NCBI GenBank assembly: GCA_963678705.1
Contig: OY783208.1
Span: 21,602,207-21,666,206, forward strand
Length of the DNA stretch: 64,000 nt
Direction of reading: 5' to 3'
DNA from: Panorpa germanica
Lineage: Eukaryota > Arthropoda > Insecta > Mecoptera > Panorpidae
Shown one piece after another: positions 55,801-64,000 of this stretch. A program made the translations under genes and the position numbers. A model generated the notes under the pieces. That model was not told the DNA's origin and did not search any database. It saw nothing but the letters and a program-made list of their open reading frames with translations. The first letter of the stretch is position 1; every line of letters starts with the position of its first letter.

Positions 55801-55978
55801 GGGCAATGGATTTAAATTGATCTAGAAGTGGATTAAGTAGGGAACGTCGCATTTTTATTCCACTTAGCTGATATGTGGTTGCGTCGTTGGGATTAATTAG
55901 GTTAGACTGTTCGATATACAAATTCAGTTCTTTAGTTAATGCTGCGCTTTGAAATTTCAGCTTTTTTGCCAATGCCAT
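52835..55978 (-). CDS. BEL/Pao gag-protease-RT polyprotein of element B (truncated, 1047 aa)
   Basis: Starting from MALAKKLKF (a second ATG ten codons upstream is less likely): DUF1759 gag region (VFSGDITEWSQFKSMF), zinc knuckles (CFFCKDKHLTYKC; CFNCLRPGHFAEIC), a retropepsin-type protease (ALLDSGSQTSFI), then RT with LRVVFDGS, the motif A region ANIAMMYRQV and the YxDD-like FYIDDLLTG, and the start of RNase H (LHGFCDASEKAYGACLYL) before the frame ends. In this family motif A normally reads DI..MYRQ; here the catalytic Asp is Asn (codon at 53687-53689). RNase H and integrase are truncated away. The frame is otherwise open over 3 kb, in keeping with a young copy. Confidence 0.9.
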   Translation of the reverse strand: MALAKKLKFQSAALTKELNLYIEQSNLINPNDATTYQLSGIKMRRSLLNPLLDQFKSIALERQILCGSEDETEISKIDVDVSDFIEKYSNLMALLTEVIEESENSKTIIKESNNQCCCGHTNSEQLRKIEIKVFSGDITEWSQFKSMFISLVHSKQKYDLSTKFYHLRNLLIGDALEVITSVEVTPENYNSAWQLLLDRYDNKRLIIAHHLQSFIDTPSTNIESSANLRTITTHVRKHIVALQNVIPQEYCWDAIITHITLKKLDKDTQEKWYSSPESRVPNPTFESLLKILSERAEILETRDNNKPTPRSNLRKSLVSTKIPICFFCKDKHLTYKCPSISKLTIDDRYIEIGKKNLCFNCLRPGHFAEICPSPFNCHLCQGRHNTILHNSIPTVESNHDNSDTFTLTGQVSEPNSVLLSTALVEIPDANGKLVTARALLDSGSQTSFITKELANKLQLPFEPANIAVLGLGRSRTQINNKININLNSMHNTFSKPLSCFVINKITDNVPTCDIESPNIKLPKYVKLADPLFFKSKGIDLLLGADIFWHLLSIGKMSLGKNSLSVQKTVLGWIITGMRNRTRSMHCYMSQNMKIQTQIQQFCEIESVENANPHTNEIACETHYQKTMTRNEDGRFVVTIPFKESPNLLGESKSIAMKRFLSKKRIANAELKRLYSDFMNEYIKLNNMTVNPDQNILENSFSLSHHGVLKPSNTTSKLRVVFDGSMQTTSGTSINNLQAVGPTIQNDLLSILLRFQQYPYAVIANIAMMYRQVLVNHTQRNLQQILWQSNLCDPLLSYQLNTVTYETASESFLAIRSLCQLGYECKLTNPIASKTILEDFYIDDLLTGTETVDELSNKFVEIDSILKAFGFKLRKWFSNSPDSIQQVEQLNNYVNNIQLGDSNKLRTLGVEWNPHTDWFKYNITSIDIPVIIIKRTILSFVSKIFDPLGLLSPHIINFKLLLQMLCSYDLNWDDPIPHKLHTNWTSLIVNLSKLNILSIPRHTLIKNCIKIELHGFCDASEKAYGACLYLKSIDSYNNCNLFTSLFKI

Positions 55979-56665
55979 TGTAAACGAATTGAAATATATT
56001 TTATGCAAAATTTAAAAATGTGGAATAAAGATTTTATAATAGAAAATAACAATCAAATTATTTATAATAAATTGAAATTATACTGAACTTGATACAAAAC
56101 TCTTGAGTATAAACGCCAACCAAAACAATGCCTTAAAAATAAACTGAATAGATTGTGACGTCACACTATTGTGCTTCAATAGAATAGAAAAAATGAATAA
56201 TACTTTTACAATAGAATTGTTTAGATAGGGTATCAATATTGCAATTTATAGAAATTCTGGACAAACGTTTGCCTGGTAGACAAATTGATATGACTATTTG
56301 GTAAACCGCACAAGTTGATTTTTAATAAATAATACGTACAAACATTAAACTCATCAAATAGATTAATAGAAAAAACTCCAAAATAAGATACTTGGTACAA
56401 TTTATGAGGACGATAGTGCATGTAATAAATATAGGAAAAATAATATAATAGGAAATTCCCAGGTCACTTACTAATTTAAATGATCTATCCACTATGAGAC
56501 TGCCTCGTGATGATATTAAAACGCTGGATGCGGATGTCTGGCCACGATGAAGCTTGCTCGTATGGATGGTGTTTTCCAAGTTCTTGAAGATAATTTTCTT
56601 TCGAATACTCAGTGGAAATTCTCCGTTTGTAAGACGTTGAATTTATTCGACGCTCGAAGGACCAA

Positions 56666-57054
56666 TGTTTTGTTGTAGAAGTTTTAATTCGTGAAAAAAT
56701 ACCTTCGCTGAACTAGGATGATTATTATTTAGTAAAATACTGGGTTTTTTTTATTTTTTAACACTTATATTAACACACAATTTGAACATATAACAATACA
56801 AAATATGATGGTTCTTGATTTAATTAAATTTGCTCTTGTTACTGGGTTGAGAGCTCTAGATGAAGTGTCCTGAAATTGCAACGGACCGCTTCAAACTCGA
56901 ATATGAAAAACAAAAGAGCAAATCTAAACTATATTTAATAATAGAAAGCACATAATAATATAAAGAAATGAACAAATAAACAAAACAATACAATATTTTC
57001 AATTAATCCAAAAAGTACAAAAAATATCACATCAATCGAGATTTTACTTTAACA
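56666..57054 (-). repeat. 5' LTR of element B (right end)
   Basis: 389 bp, same sequence as the left LTR by eye. The primer site lies immediately to its left on this strand (56640-56665). Confidence 0.92.
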
Positions 57055-57395
57055 GATAATGACAAAGTAACATGTAGTAAGAGACGTAATAGTAAAAAGA
57101 CGAGTAGCTAGTAAAGCAACTAATAAATAGTAAAGAGCCGAGCGTAAATAGCGACTAATAAAATGTAAAGAGCGAGCACTGATAACAGTGCAGTCACTTA
57201 TATAGGCCAGCAAAAGAAGAAGGGATTGTGACCAGCTGTGATCTGGTTGATAAAAGAGATCTCTGGTGGCGCAAATATAAATGAGTTTGTCACAAAACAA
57301 TAAATAATTTGAAATTTGACAAATACGTTATAATAAATAAATTTGGCAACATTTTGCTGCTTAAAGGAGCAAAATGTGTGTTCTAAAATTAACCA
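57055..57395 (-). repeat. Second half of the left LTR of element A
   Basis: Continues 51481-51726 after removal of element B. Its first five bases (gataa) are the target duplication. It differs from the right LTR at two sites (near 57072 and 57238). Confidence 0.88.
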
Positions 57396-57644
57396 TGCTC
57401 CCGGCGGTGACGAAATTCATTTATATAAACGAATTGGGTCAACATGTAGTGAATAAAGAATTCATTAAAATAAAATTACAAGTAAACATTTTACATACAA
57501 AACTTATAACTATATAATAAATTCTAATAGAGTGCGCTTCTGCACTTATGTGAGTGGAAGATCTGGTGTTCTGTCTCCAAGTCTTCATATTATCAGTAAT
57601 GTTGAAGTTGCATGGTGATGACAAACTTGCTGATGAAGTAACTG

Positions 57645-58958
57645 CTAGATCCATATTTCCGTAGACTGTAGTAAGCGAAGTGACTGCTTTTTGGTAAAAG
57701 GTCTCGAAAAGAAGGGATGTAGAGTGTATAGGGGTGAGGATATACGAGGGTGTAGAGAGGGAACAATGTACATTGCAGAGGTCAACTTAAGAAACATATT
57801 CACAAGTAAATACAAAGAATTACAAGGAATTTTTAGCTGATGGCTTTTAGTGACTCGAACGTAAGATTCCCAAGTTGCTAAGAAAGCGGGATGTTTTGAA
57901 GCAGACGGCTTTGAAAACATAAAGTGAAACGACAGAATGAAAGAGACGAGTATTGACCTTGACTTCCTAATGACTTTGATGAGGGATTGTATTACGATGC
58001 TAGGCGTTTCCATAGAATAAATAATTTTCTCTTTCGTCTCCGAAAAGACAATTCTATTTAAGTAAGAATTTCCTTGATACGTCACTTCTTTCATTAATGG
58101 CAAAGTAAAGGGTATGTCCAAACGGCACTCATGTATGGGTGAATACATTTTTCGTTCATTTGTCTTTTCCGTATTTGTGTGATTGGATGTGGAAATCAAT
58201 GCAGAATCTAAAACGTTTTGTTTGGATTTGTGATCACTGATGTCACGCTTTACAGAAGTATGATGTGGGTCTAAATTATTACTGTCTGTTTCCTTAGGTA
58301 GGATTACAGATGGTAGTAATTCCGAATTAGATACAGCTTGAGTATTGCAAGTGTTCATACTTTGTGTGGTTGACTTAGGTTTATCAAATTCTGATAGCAG
58401 TGAGGTCCATAAAGATAAGTAACATTCCAAACCGTGATTTGCATTCTTAAGTGTAGTCTGAGCTATGTCTGTTAGATAGATCTCTAACAAACGTAGTTTA
58501 TCAAGTTCATCAAATATATCTTGACAGTGCACAAGATTTTCAAACTGAGTTTTAAATAAAGGCCATGCTTGCATGTCTCCATTAAAATCTGGTATAATGA
58601 AATTTGATAAATCAATATCAGACGTTTGTGGTGTGTATGTCAAATCAAATGTCGAATTAGGTGATGAAAGTACGATATCAATAATCGACATAGTTGTTAA
58701 ATATTTCAGTCTAAATGCTTTGATCTCTTTGCAAATTTGCGAAATACGTTGTGGATCATTGCATAATAGAGTTTTCATGTGGTTACATGTCTCAATAAAA
58801 GACTCAAGTAGAGGGTCAGAATGCCTCTTGCATACTATGAGTTCTGATATGCTGAGAGATGTAAGATTGTTAGCGATAATCCTATGAACACTTTTGTAAT
58901 AAATGTGTAGGTTGGCTTTGTGGGAGTGAGCCTGAGCATTTAATCGCTTTAAATCCAT
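57645..58958 (-). CDS. Gag-like protein of element A, 437 aa
   Basis: The N-terminal half resembles BEL/Pao gag: IPDFNGDMQAWPLFKTQFENLV and a CYLSLWTSLLSEFDKP segment, the DUF1759 pattern. The C-terminal half (from about residue 200) is Ser/Thr-rich and then unrecognised; no zinc knuckle, protease or RT follows. Either the polymerase part was deleted and unrelated sequence was read into, or this is a non-autonomous lineage that keeps only gag. The frame is open, so a product is possible. Confidence 0.65.
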   Translation of the reverse strand: MDLKRLNAQAHSHKANLHIYYKSVHRIIANNLTSLSISELIVCKRHSDPLLESFIETCNHMKTLLCNDPQRISQICKEIKAFRLKYLTTMSIIDIVLSSPNSTFDLTYTPQTSDIDLSNFIIPDFNGDMQAWPLFKTQFENLVHCQDIFDELDKLRLLEIYLTDIAQTTLKNANHGLECYLSLWTSLLSEFDKPKSTTQSMNTCNTQAVSNSELLPSVILPKETDSNNLDPHHTSVKRDISDHKSKQNVLDSALISTSNHTNTEKTNERKMYSPIHECRLDIPFTLPLMKEVTYQGNSYLNRIVFSETKEKIIYSMETPSIVIQSLIKVIRKSRSILVSFILSFHFMFSKPSASKHPAFLATWESYVRVTKSHQLKIPCNSLYLLVNMFLKLTSAMYIVPSLHPRISSPLYTLHPFFSRPFTKKQSLRLLQSTEIWI

Positions 58959-61283
58959 AATGTAGATGGTGATCTAAATTAATTTTGTAATGAGTATTAA
59001 AATAATAATTATTTTAATCGTTGCTTAGTGTACGTAATGGATATTGCAAGTACAATAATTTGGTATTATGTTTGTGATGCGAATATTTTAACGTAAGCAT
59101 GGTGTTAGAATTTCAAAGTTAGGAAACTATATTTCGGTGGAAATATTCAATCTATTGTTACTTGAAGTAAGCTAGGAACGCTTGATTTATTTTAACAATC
59201 GAGTTTCAAGTGGAAACTAAACCTGTATGACGGGTAAACGATTGGTTAAAATATTAACTTTTTCAGTTAATTTTGATCATGATAACAAATGATTTGAGTA
59301 ATATTTATAAATTATTTAATTGCGGTATTCAAAATAACATTTGTACAAACACAAAAGGTTAAGTTATTTGAAAATGTAACAATTAAATATTATAAATGTG
59401 TTTCTAAGTAATGAAAGTAAACTGAATGTTGAATAGTAGAACGAAGATAATCAATTGTTTGGTAAACAAGTTCAATTGATTTGTTGATGAATTAATAAAG
59501 TGAAATCCAAAATATAAATTACCAAAATGTTATTACAATCTTTACAAAATCTATTTGCTGGGTACTTGAACAAATTATAATTAGTTTAAATGATAAAAAT
59601 AAAATATTTTTGAAACAAATAAATCAAAATTGAATAATCGTTAAGATTAGCAGTATAAAAGAACTATTATTTTCAAATTAGAACCAAGGTTACCGAGTGT
59701 TTACAATGATTTAGTTAATTTTGAAAAGAATTCTTATAGCTATTGTACAAATAATGATTTTGTAAAATGTTTGTAGATGTGGGCTTTGTTTACATAAATT
59801 CTATTGGTGAATAGATTAGCGAAGTTACAATTATGAATAAACTTGAACAATTAAAATAACGTAATTAATTTAATATTAAAATCTAAAACTGAATAATTGT
59901 ATATGCTATTTTATGTAATGCAAATGGTGCTCGTATTTATGCTCATAAGTAAATCATATGGAGATATGACTCTTGACAGTAGGATGTCTTACTTACAGCT
60001 AAAATGTGTATGTGTAAAGTGAGCATGGATTACTGATATTAATTAATGTGATGAATGTGTTGACATAAATTAAATGATATTTTTATGCTTGTAGCTAGAC
60101 GTGTTCTAACTATTGTGGGTGATAACGTAATTATCTTAGCCTAAATGCTATTTGTAACAAATACCGATGTGTATTTGTAGATTTGTATGCTACAAATAAT
60201 GTGTATATTTGAACAATTATTACAATCTATTGAAGATGCAATAATTTGTGTGTGGATGTTCGCGCATAGATTACAATCTACATGTGCAGATATAATACTT
60301 AAGCGGGTGAATTACTGGTACTATGAATATTTTACAGCGGTAAAAGATATTTAAGTTACAGTAATATAATGTGATGTGGATTGATGACGTAATCATCGGA
60401 GCTGGTCGTATGAATATTTTACTTGCAGGGGTGACTGGTTCGTAGAAATATTAAACTTCAGCGGTGAAAAACTGATCGCATTAAAAATGACGTACAGTGT
60501 TAAGGTAGTATGCATCCAAAAATAGTAAAATCTAAACGATCTGTCGCCGGTGGACATAAGATGCAGTATTAGAAGATCTATATTTTGAGAAATGCTTACT
60601 TGTGGATTGTGAATGATTTAGAATTAGACGCAAAGAGGCCATTAATTATTCTAAGGAGTGCCATTCACAAAATACGAATACAATCACAGATTGTATCGGG
60701 CTACAATACAAAGTTACAAAGATAGTCAAAATCAATAGTCTAATTAAAGAAATAATTAAGTGCGCGAGATTAAAGTGAATACTGTGAAAATGCTTCTTAT
60801 TTGATGCAGATGCAACATTAATAGGAAAGTATTTAGAAAGAAGGAAAGAACTATTTACCAAAGAAGTCAAATTGCAGCGTGGATGTGCTCAGGGGTGATC
60901 TGAATCTAGCATCGTTGCTGATGAAGACTTAGTGGTGCTCCTTGAGTGATGAGGTGGACATCTGGGTGAATATCTTCTGTACAAGATTGTCAAGAATTTC
61001 GTGGATCAGTTTCGGCAAGAACAGGTGCGGTGCGGCTCTGATGAAGTGATCTTCAGATATCCGCTTTTTAGCTCGAAGGACCTGATGTAGATGCTTGTCC
61101 TGAAGATATCGTGTTGGATGATGCGCTGGTCTTCGATCAATTGTAAGATGATTTAAAATCCAGCATCCGACTCGATCAGGACTAAATGTAGATGGATGTT
61201 CTGCTGAAACCTTATCTACTGATGCGCTGGTTTAGGATTAATTTTCAACTCCAAAATCCGGTATCCGGCTCGAACGGATCAAA
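58959..61283 (-). other. Long non-coding leader of element A with primer-site-like repeats
   Basis: About 2.3 kb of AT-rich DNA between the gag start and the LTR, without credible frames. Next to the LTR, 61110-61283 contains two diverged direct copies (each with gatgcgctggt, then a aaaatcc.g.atccg block, then ctcga..gga..aaatg). The last bases, read on the minus strand (tttgatccgttcgagcc), form the probable primer binding site. Confidence 0.55.
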
Positions 61284-61865
61284 TGTTAAGAAGTAGTATC
61301 TGGCCTAGAAGGACCAAATGTTACTAAGCAGATCGTGCGTATTTTCAGCACTACGCTTGGTTGACAATTCTTGAGGGGCAAGCACAGGAAATTAAAGATC
61401 TTCACTTAAATTTTATATAACGATTCACTTGTTTATTGGATCTAATTTAAATCACAAGTTTTGAATAACAATAAATAATAATTAACACTTAAACTATAAC
61501 TAATAATAAATATAACTAAATATAGATAATGACAAAGTAACAAGTAGTAAGAGACGTAATAGTAAAAAGACGAGTAGCTAGTAAAGCAACTAATAAATAG
61601 TAAAGAGCCGAGCGTAAATAGCGACTAATAAAATGTAAAGAGCGAGCACTGATAACAGTGCAGTCACTTATATAGGCCAGCAAAAGAAGAAGGGATTGTG
61701 ACCAGCTGTAATCTGGTTGATAAAAGAGATCTCTGGTGGCGCAAATATAAATGAGTTTGTCACAAAACAATAAATAATTTGAAATTTGACAAATACGTTA
61801 TAATAAATAAATTTGGCAACATTTTGCTGCTTAAAGGAGCAAAATGTGTGTTCTAAAATTAACCA
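61284..61865 (-). repeat. Right LTR of element A
   Basis: 582 bp, complete, from tgttaagaag to ttaacca on the plus strand. Confidence 0.9.
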
Positions 61866-62079
61866 TATTAAAAACCATTAAATGCCATTCGGGTGTAACG
61901 GTTTCTCGATTACCGTGACATGCTCGTTACTCTACTAATGCGTGGCCAACATTATTGAGTATTTTCTCATAGAGAAAAGTTCGGTGTTTTCTTGCGGGTC
62001 TTTAAAGTGAAAGTGATTAAATTTCAGTGAAACTTTTTACATTTTTCAAACAAATTGTGAGAATTCGAAATAACTTAAA

Positions 62080-63538
62080 ATGAAGGTATTAATCCTTGCC
62101 ATCTTCATCGTAACTTGTGCCTCAACCACCAACGCTACGGTGAGTTTTTTACTTTCATTTGTTTGCGACCCTCCGCGGCAGATGTCAGCTGGGTGGTGAT
62201 CAGCATTGGATTTATTTGATATTTTGAATCTATATTTTTATAATCGTCTATTAGTTTAGAATTTTGTTAAAAATTGACCGAAATATTGCTATTTTAACTT
62301 TGAAATTTGACTTTTTTACATTTAATATTTAGCCACCATTTTGTGACAGCTCACGTGACTCTGTTACATAACAGAGATGGCAATATATTTAAGGGGTAGA
62401 GGCATGTTTTACTTTCCATAAAACTACCATATATTTATACAATTGGCTATCAGGATCTCCAATGTTTAATTATTTTTAAATAAGTCGCAGTATTAGAGGA
62501 GAAAGTATCAATTAAAAAAGTTATTTTTGTCCCTCTCCCCTCAATTATATTGCCGTCTGTGTTATTCAACTGAGTGTAAAGGAGATGCATACTTAAACGT
62601 AAGCTACATGAAAACATAAAAAAAGTGGTGAACAAGGCTAAATAAATGCATTATTTCAACAGAGTTCAGTACTAATTAGGAATATGACTAAAAATTAAGC
62701 GGCAAAACAAAAATTCAAATTTTAAATAATATGTCCGTCAATTTCTAATATTAAAAAAATATAATGGACGTATTCTCCTATGGTTCGCTATAAATTCAAA
62801 AGATCTGACCCCAAATAAAGGTCTTTGGTTTTTAGACGACATCCGCTAAGTCCACATCCCTGTCGAGTGGGGTGTATTATCCATCAGATGATTATCGCCC
62901 CATTGAAGAGATAAGAACTTGTAAGTGATCAACTGGTTTTGCAGGACCCCCAATGCACCCCTTTTCTTAACTTACTATTATATTTACAGGCGGGTTTAAA
63001 TACGGAACTCCTGCAGCCAAAAGGCAATTCCCTTACGTTGCATTTTTAAAGAGTAGAAATACCAATAAAGTCCAGTACTGCAGCGGAAGTCTAATTCATC
63101 CTAAATGGGTGATCACTTCCGCTTATTGTACGCTCCCGTAAGTAAAATGTCTGGCTTGGTATTTCTTTAGGTTGGTCACAACTCACAACTAAAGTAACTC
63201 ATTTTCCAGTCACTCAATTGTTGAGGTCACTCTCGGGGCCCTCGTTCCGTTCGATGAAGAAGATCCGGACAGAGTTGTTCTGCAATCTGATGTTATCTAC
63301 ATCCACCCTGAGTATCTTCCGTTCTACAAAGAACCTAAGAACGATGTGGCTCTGATTAGATTACCCAGACCGGTGAAATCGGGTAAGATCATTAGATGCT
63401 GTAATTCACCAAACTCCTGAGCGTCATTCATTGTGCTGATTCTTGCAGCTGCCATCATCCCCATTGTCCTGAAAAAGAACAGCGGATTAATGTCTAAGGA
63501 CAACGTCATCTTTGCAGGATGGGGAGAAGCTGGCTATG
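62080..63538 (+). CDS. Serine protease homologue 2, partial (first 5 exons; continues beyond the window)
   Basis: Exons seen: 62080-62139, 62836-62920, 62990-63137, 63210-63382, 63449-63538; phases equal those of homologue 1. Signal peptide (MKVLILAIFIVTCAS), then only 28 codons in exon 2 (TTSAKSTSLSSGVYYPSDDY), where homologue 1 has 210: the STTTE repeat is absent. The S1A domain starts GFKYGTPAAKRQFPYVAF; the His motif is again TSAYC, with Tyr for His, so it is also a dead protease. A Cys found in homologue 1 (EPICKDN) is Ser here (LMSKDN), so one disulfide may be lost. The last two exons expected would lie past 63999; what follows 63538 to the end is intron. Confidence 0.88.
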
Positions 63539-64000
63539 GTAAGTTCACTGGTTTACTAGGGATATTTAGAAGGACCATAAAAACTAAGTAACGCAGAAAA
63601 TTTGAAAACATTAGCACCACTGACATCAGCAAAAATCATTCATTGTGTGTTATTGGTTCCGTTCCTTCTCAGCGTGGTACATTTTCAAACAAAATCTTAG
63701 CTTGAGAGGAAATCTGAGCACTAATCTGGGTTCCTATGGGGCCGATGTAAATTCTCAACTTACAACATCTTGCGTAATATGAAATTATCCACACTTTGAC
63801 TCATCAGAGTAAATGAAATATTGAGTGGTGTTTTAACCCTCCTACTCATTGAGGCTTTATAATAATTATAACACGATCCAAAATTTAAACTTTCTCCAAA
63901 GTTTCCTACACTTTTTACTAATGTTAGGTTTTTACTTTTGTTAAGTAATTCTAAGGCCCGGTTTTATGGTCTTTTATTTACTTCGGGGTTACGAAACCCC

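Larger units (their letters stand above)
51727..57054 (-). mobile_element. BEL/Pao LTR retrotransposon B, nested in element A
   Basis: LTRs at 51727-52115 and 56666-57054, both 389 bp, look identical by eye. A 5-bp duplication GATAA flanks it (51722-51726, 57055-57059), typical of BEL/Pao. On the minus strand the order is primer site beside 56666 (ttggtccttcgagc), gag-protease-RT frame, integrase tail, purine tract cccgggag, LTR. Most of RNase H and the integrase core are missing between 52704 and 52835. LTR identity implies very recent insertion, which must have used enzymes from a complete relative. Confidence 0.93.
51481..61865 (-). mobile_element. BEL/Pao-type LTR element A (non-autonomous), interrupted by element B
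   Basis: The left LTR is 51481-51726 plus 57055-57395, split by element B; the right LTR is 61284-61865. Both restore to 582 bp and I see only two differences between them. A 4-bp duplication TATT flanks the element (51477-51480, 61866-61869). On the minus strand it has a primer site next to 61284, a leader of more than 2 kb, one gag-like frame (57645-58958) and a gccgggagca purine tract before the 3' LTR. No protease, RT, RNase H or integrase is present. It inserted in the spacer upstream of protease homologue 2. Confidence 0.85.
46422..63999 (+). repeat. Segmental tandem duplication, copy 2 (expanded by insertions, runs off the window)
   Basis: Homologous to 38945-46421 in blocks: 46422-47340 (lectin tail), 50600-51480 (spacer), 61866-63999 (protease homologue). 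The breaks are filled by about 3.2 kb including a mariner relic, and by the nested LTR elements at 51481-61865. Confidence 0.8.

Noticed and set aside
55584-55820. Plus-strand open frames across the BEL element B.
   Set aside because: They are antisense shadows of the gag-pol frame, which has all recognisable domains.

Overview
The window looks like nuclear DNA of an insect. Its genes are split into many short exons with GT-AG introns, the intergenic DNA is AT-rich and packed with transposons, and the gene families are arthropod ones: tandem fatty acyl-CoA reductases, a sushi/fibrinogen-type lectin and catalytically dead trypsin-like proteins. Species or order cannot be named from the sequence alone. 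All calls come from reading the sequence; no database search was run.

Left part (about 1-23,900): a tandem fatty acyl-CoA reductase (FAR) cluster on the plus strand. Two complete 13-exon genes (coding 2511-12874, 503 aa; and 16033-21645, 508 aa) share every intron position and phase. Between them lies a wreck of exons 1-3 of another copy (13700-14275). Downstream lies a third copy of the upstream/5' leader region with no gene behind it (23525-23895). FAR1 lacks five residues that include the conserved active-site-region Asn. Each gene has one GC-AG intron, at different positions. FAR1 introns hold LINE remnants, a dead Tc1/mariner copy and a Harbinger-like MITE.

Middle (23,962-31,400): an LTR retrotransposon (23962-29278, 4-bp target duplication) with a gag-protease-partial RT reading frame that ends soon after the first RT catalytic motif. 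A dispersed non-coding repeat and a TTAA-flanked MITE follow.

Right part (31,426-63,999): a probable humoral-immunity locus. A secreted protein with seven sushi (CCP) exons and a C-terminal fibrinogen-related domain (31426-39675) carries a one-base frameshift in its first sushi exon. It is followed by a serine protease homologue (41081-46222) with the catalytic His and Ser replaced and a long Ser/Thr/Glu mucin-like repeat. A tandem duplication (about 38945-46421 copied from about 46422 onwards) produced an orphan last lectin exon (47034-47127) and a second protease homologue (62080 to past the window end) without the mucin repeat. The second copy is swollen by a mariner relic and by two nested BEL/Pao-type LTR elements: B (51727-57054) sits inside the left LTR of A (51481-61865). 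B has LTRs of equal length that look identical by eye, yet an RT catalytic Asp is changed to Asn and most of RNase H and integrase is missing.

The FARs would supply fatty alcohols for waxes, cuticular lipids or pheromones. The lectin and protease homologues are family types associated with pathogen recognition and melanization cascades; that these neighbours act together is inference.
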